Assembly: GCA_963576725.1 (NCBI GenBank)
Contig: OY755252.1
Span: 29,840,578-29,904,577 of the forward strand
Source: Azorinus chamasolen
Lineage: Eukaryota; Mollusca; Bivalvia; Cardiida; Solecurtidae
Direction of reading: 5' to 3'
DNA: 64,000 nt
Shown here: piece after piece, positions 61,385-64,000 of the stretch
How positions within the stretch are numbered: the stretch's first letter is position 1
Layout: each line of letters opens with the position of its first letter
Notes under the pieces: generated by a model
Database searches by the model: none
What the model was told of the DNA's origin: nothing
The model's input: the letters and a program-made list of their open reading frames with translations, nothing else
Made by a program: the position numbers and the translations under genes

Positions 61385-63305
61385 TTATACGCCCACCTAA
61401 TAAAGGTGGTCGTATATTGTCTTGGCCCTGTCCGTCCGTCCGTTCGTTCGTTCGTTCGTTTGTTCGTTCGTTGGTTCGTTCGTCCGTCAACATTTTGTTT
61501 ATCCGCTGTTTTCTGGGAAAACTATTTGAGAGATATTAATAAAACTTCACACAAATGTTTAATGCATCAAGATCTAAAGCTGAGTTGATTCTGAAGTTCA
61601 TTTGATTTTTCATTTCAGAGTTGTGGCCCTTTTTTTAAAAAAATGCAAATAGTTTGTCCGCTGTTTTCTGGGAAAACTATTTGAGAGATATTAATGAAAC
61701 TTCACACAAATGTTTAATGCATCAAGATCTGAAGCTGAGTCGGTTCTGAGGTTCATTTGATTTGTCGTTTCGGAGTTATGGCCCTTTTACTTAAAAACAG
61801 TGCAAATACATGCAAATAGTTTGTCCGCTGTTTTCTGGGAAAACTATTTGACAGATATTAATGAAACTTCACACAAATGTTTAATGCATCAAGATCTGAA
61901 GCTGAGTTGATTCTGAGGTTCATTTGATTTTTCATGTCAGAGTTGTGGCCCTTGTTTTAAAAAAATGCAAATAGTTTGTCCGCTGTTTTCTGGGAAAACT
62001 ATTTAAAAGATATTAATGAAACTTCACACAAATGTTTAATGCATCAAGATCTGAAGCTGAGTCGATTCTGAGGTTCATTTGATTTGTCGTTTCGGAGTTA
62101 TAGCCCTTTTACTTAAAAATAGTGCAAATACATGCAAATAGTTTGTCCGCTGTTTTCTGGGAGAACTATTTGACAGATATTAATGAAACTTCACACAAAT
62201 GTTCAATGCATCAAGATCTGAAGCTGAGTCGGTTCTGAGGTTCATTGGATTTTTCGCTTCAGAGTTATGGCCCTTGTCCTTAAAAAATATGCAAAAAGCT
62301 TGTCCGCTGTTTTCTGGAAACACTATTTGAGAGATATTAATGAAACTTCTCAAAAATGTTTAATGCATCAAGATCTGAAACCAAATTGATTCTGAGGATC
62401 ATTTGATTTTTCTTTTCAGAGTTATGGCCCTTGTCCTTAAAAAATAATGCAAATACATGCAAATAGTTTGTCCGCTGTTTTCTGGGAAAACTATTTGAGA
62501 GATATTAATGAAACTTCACAAAAATGTTTAATGCTTCAAGATCTGAAACTGAATTGATTCTGAGGATCATTTGATTTTTCTTTTCAGAGTTATGGCCCTT
62601 GTCCTTCAAAAATAATGCAAATACATGCAAATAGTTTGTCCGCTGTTTTCTGGGAAAACTATTTGAGAGATATAAATAAAACTTCACAAAAATGTTTAAT
62701 GCATCAAGATCTGAAGCTGAGTTGATTCTGAGGTTCATTTGATTTTTCATTTCAGAGTTATGGCCCTTGTCCTAAAAATATGCAAATAGTTTGTCCGCTG
62801 TTTTCTGGGAAAACTATTTGAGAGATATTAATGAAACTTCACAAAAATGTTTAATGCATCAAGATCTGAAGCTGAGTAGATTTTGAGGTTTATTTGATTT
62901 GTCGTTTTGGAGTTATGGCCCTTTTACTTAAAAAATAATGCAAATATATGCATATAGTTTGTCCGCTGATTTCTAAACTGTTTGACAGATATTAATGAAA
63001 CTTCATACACATGTTTAATGCATCAAGACCTGAAGCTAAGTCGATTCTGAGGATCATTTGATTTGTTGTTTCGGAGTTATGGCCCTTGCACTTAAAAAAA
63101 TAATGCAAATCTATGCAAATATGAGGATGGCCATAACTTTTCATTTGAAATGATATTTACTTCAATTTTTTTTTAAAAATAGTATCACCTTAATATGGAA
63201 ATCAAGATCTGAAGCACAGATTAGAAAATGTCAACACTTATGAGGCATGTTGAATCAGAGAACATTTGCAAGTGGGCGTATTATGTACCGTATGCGGTAC
63301 TCTTG
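61385..63305 (-). mobile_element. Satellite-bearing element with TACGCCCAC ends (copy 2, inverted)
   Basis: Starts TTTATACGCCCACCTAATAA and ends AGTGGGCGTATTATGTACC + GTATGCGGTACTC, the reverse of 34609-35884. It contains about ten tandem units of 152-170 bp, each with GTTTGTCCGCTGTTTTCTGG, TAATGAAACTTCACACAAAT and GAGTTATGGCCCTT. A (TTCG)n-type tract lies at 61436-61490. Open frames within it are repeat artefacts. Confidence 0.85.
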
Positions 63306-63416
63306 TTGGAAGTGGTCTTCACCATCTGTGTGTTGAATTTTCAAGGTGATTATGATAAGAGTTCATTCAGTATGAAAGGATATAATTGGCTAGAGGGGTT
63401 TGAATGGCAAACAGTG

Positions 63417-63497
63417 GAGACAAGAATCAGACGGTTCCTGCACGAGACAAGAATCAGATGGTTCCTGCATGAGACGAGGATCAGATGGTTCCTGCAC
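63417..63497 (+). repeat. 27-bp tandem triplication of a MITE arm
   Basis: Three copies of GAGACAAGAATCAGACGGTT plus CCTGCAC, with small changes. The unit resembles one arm of the family A/H hairpin core (GAC..AGATCAGACGGTTCCT). Confidence 0.75.
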
Positions 63498-63555
63498 AAA
63501 CTCTCATATTTGGGTTTACAACTTTGTGAATTCCAGTTGACTTATTTTCCGTATT

Positions 63556-63720
63556 TAAACCTTTCCTTCATATAAACACCTTTTCACATTTTTGCAAACA
63601 GAGTAGATTCAAATCAGATGGCTCCTTTGATCAGGGTCTACTCTGTTTGCTTATGAAATTACAATAGATCTGGCTCTACGGTTTCTTCCAATACCAAAAA
63701 TTCCTGTGTACATATGTCAC
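63556..63720. mobile_element. Family A/B MITE, tip-deleted
   Basis: AACCTTTCCTTCATATAAAC, GCAAACAGAGTAGATTCAAA, the tip deleted (GGCTCCTTTGATCAGGG), CTACTCTGTTTGCTTATG. The right end is not found. Confidence 0.7.
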
Positions 63721-64000
63721 TACCATACTTTGGGAATAATTGGTGTCGTGATATTTTCGCCACTTTGCTTCAAAATGCTGTGTTTTATTTTGGTCAGTTT
63801 AATTTTCACCATTGCGGGATTAAAGGGGGAAAAAATAAACACATACATGAATCGAGAGTAGAAAAGATTATTCTACATTTGGTTAATTTCAAGTATTCAA
63901 GTTGTTATTGTTAAAACGGAAATACTACAAGCTGGAAATGCTATTTCCGATCATGTCTAATTCCAGGGATAAAGCGATGAGTATAAGGTATATCAGCTAA

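Noticed and set aside
61288..62750. Open frames on both strands within the satellite element
   Set aside because: Identical frames recur in each tandem unit and in the inverted copy at 34609-35884.
1..64000. CRISPR array, given the many regularly shaped palindromes
   Set aside because: Spacing is irregular, repeats are 190-330 bp MITEs with target duplications, and the DNA is animal with introns.

Overview
This is eukaryotic, intron-rich, AT-rich animal DNA. I infer a bivalve mollusc. The basis is a secreted lectin-type multidomain gene, an SLC18B1-like transporter, tRNA-derived SINE, mariner, Ty3/gypsy and hAT-like elements, satellite arrays of a style I associate with bivalve genomes, and very many palindromic miniature elements. 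No species marker is present. No bacterial genes, operons, CRISPR arrays or rRNA genes were seen.

Two host genes can be modelled with confidence, both on the plus strand. The first spans about 5572-27502. It has seven coding exons whose phases fit, giving a predicted 385-residue secreted protein with the order PAN/apple-like, EGF-like, Sushi/CCP, Sushi/CCP, C-type lectin. One junction works only if intron 6 is a GC-AG intron. The second starts at 55514 and runs off the right edge. Its first five coding exons (about 202 residues) encode the N-terminal half of an SLC18B1-like major facilitator (vesicular polyamine transporter family). A small two-exon OB-fold-like candidate (32448-33716) and a few orphan open frames are weaker.

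The rest is dominated by mobile DNA. 41126-42517 is a complete mariner with perfect TA duplication and an open transposase frame carrying a 54-bp in-frame insertion. 17298-18682 is a decayed mariner on the minus strand with 28-bp perfect terminal inverted repeats. 42560-46440 is a 3'-truncated Ty3/gypsy element on the minus strand, with a hAT-like foldback element inserted in its reverse transcriptase (43453-44398). 31935-32240 is a SINE. Two oppositely oriented satellite-bearing elements lie at 34609-35884 and 61385-63305. There are also several minisatellites and microsatellites.

The most striking pattern is a set of at least ten families of 190-330 bp palindromic MITEs, called A to L here. 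Families A, B, C, G, H, I and J are flanked by TTAA and end CCC(T/A)TT..., as in piggyBac-like MITEs. Families D, E, F and L are flanked by TA and begin CAGT, as in pogo/Tigger-like MITEs. Although outer ends and target sites differ, many share the same hairpin tip, GCTCCTATAGGAGC. Five TTAA families also share a hairpin stem with the same one-base asymmetry. These MITEs fill introns of both genes, sit within 15-25 bp of splice sites, and are nested in each other in ways that show the TTAA duplication directly.
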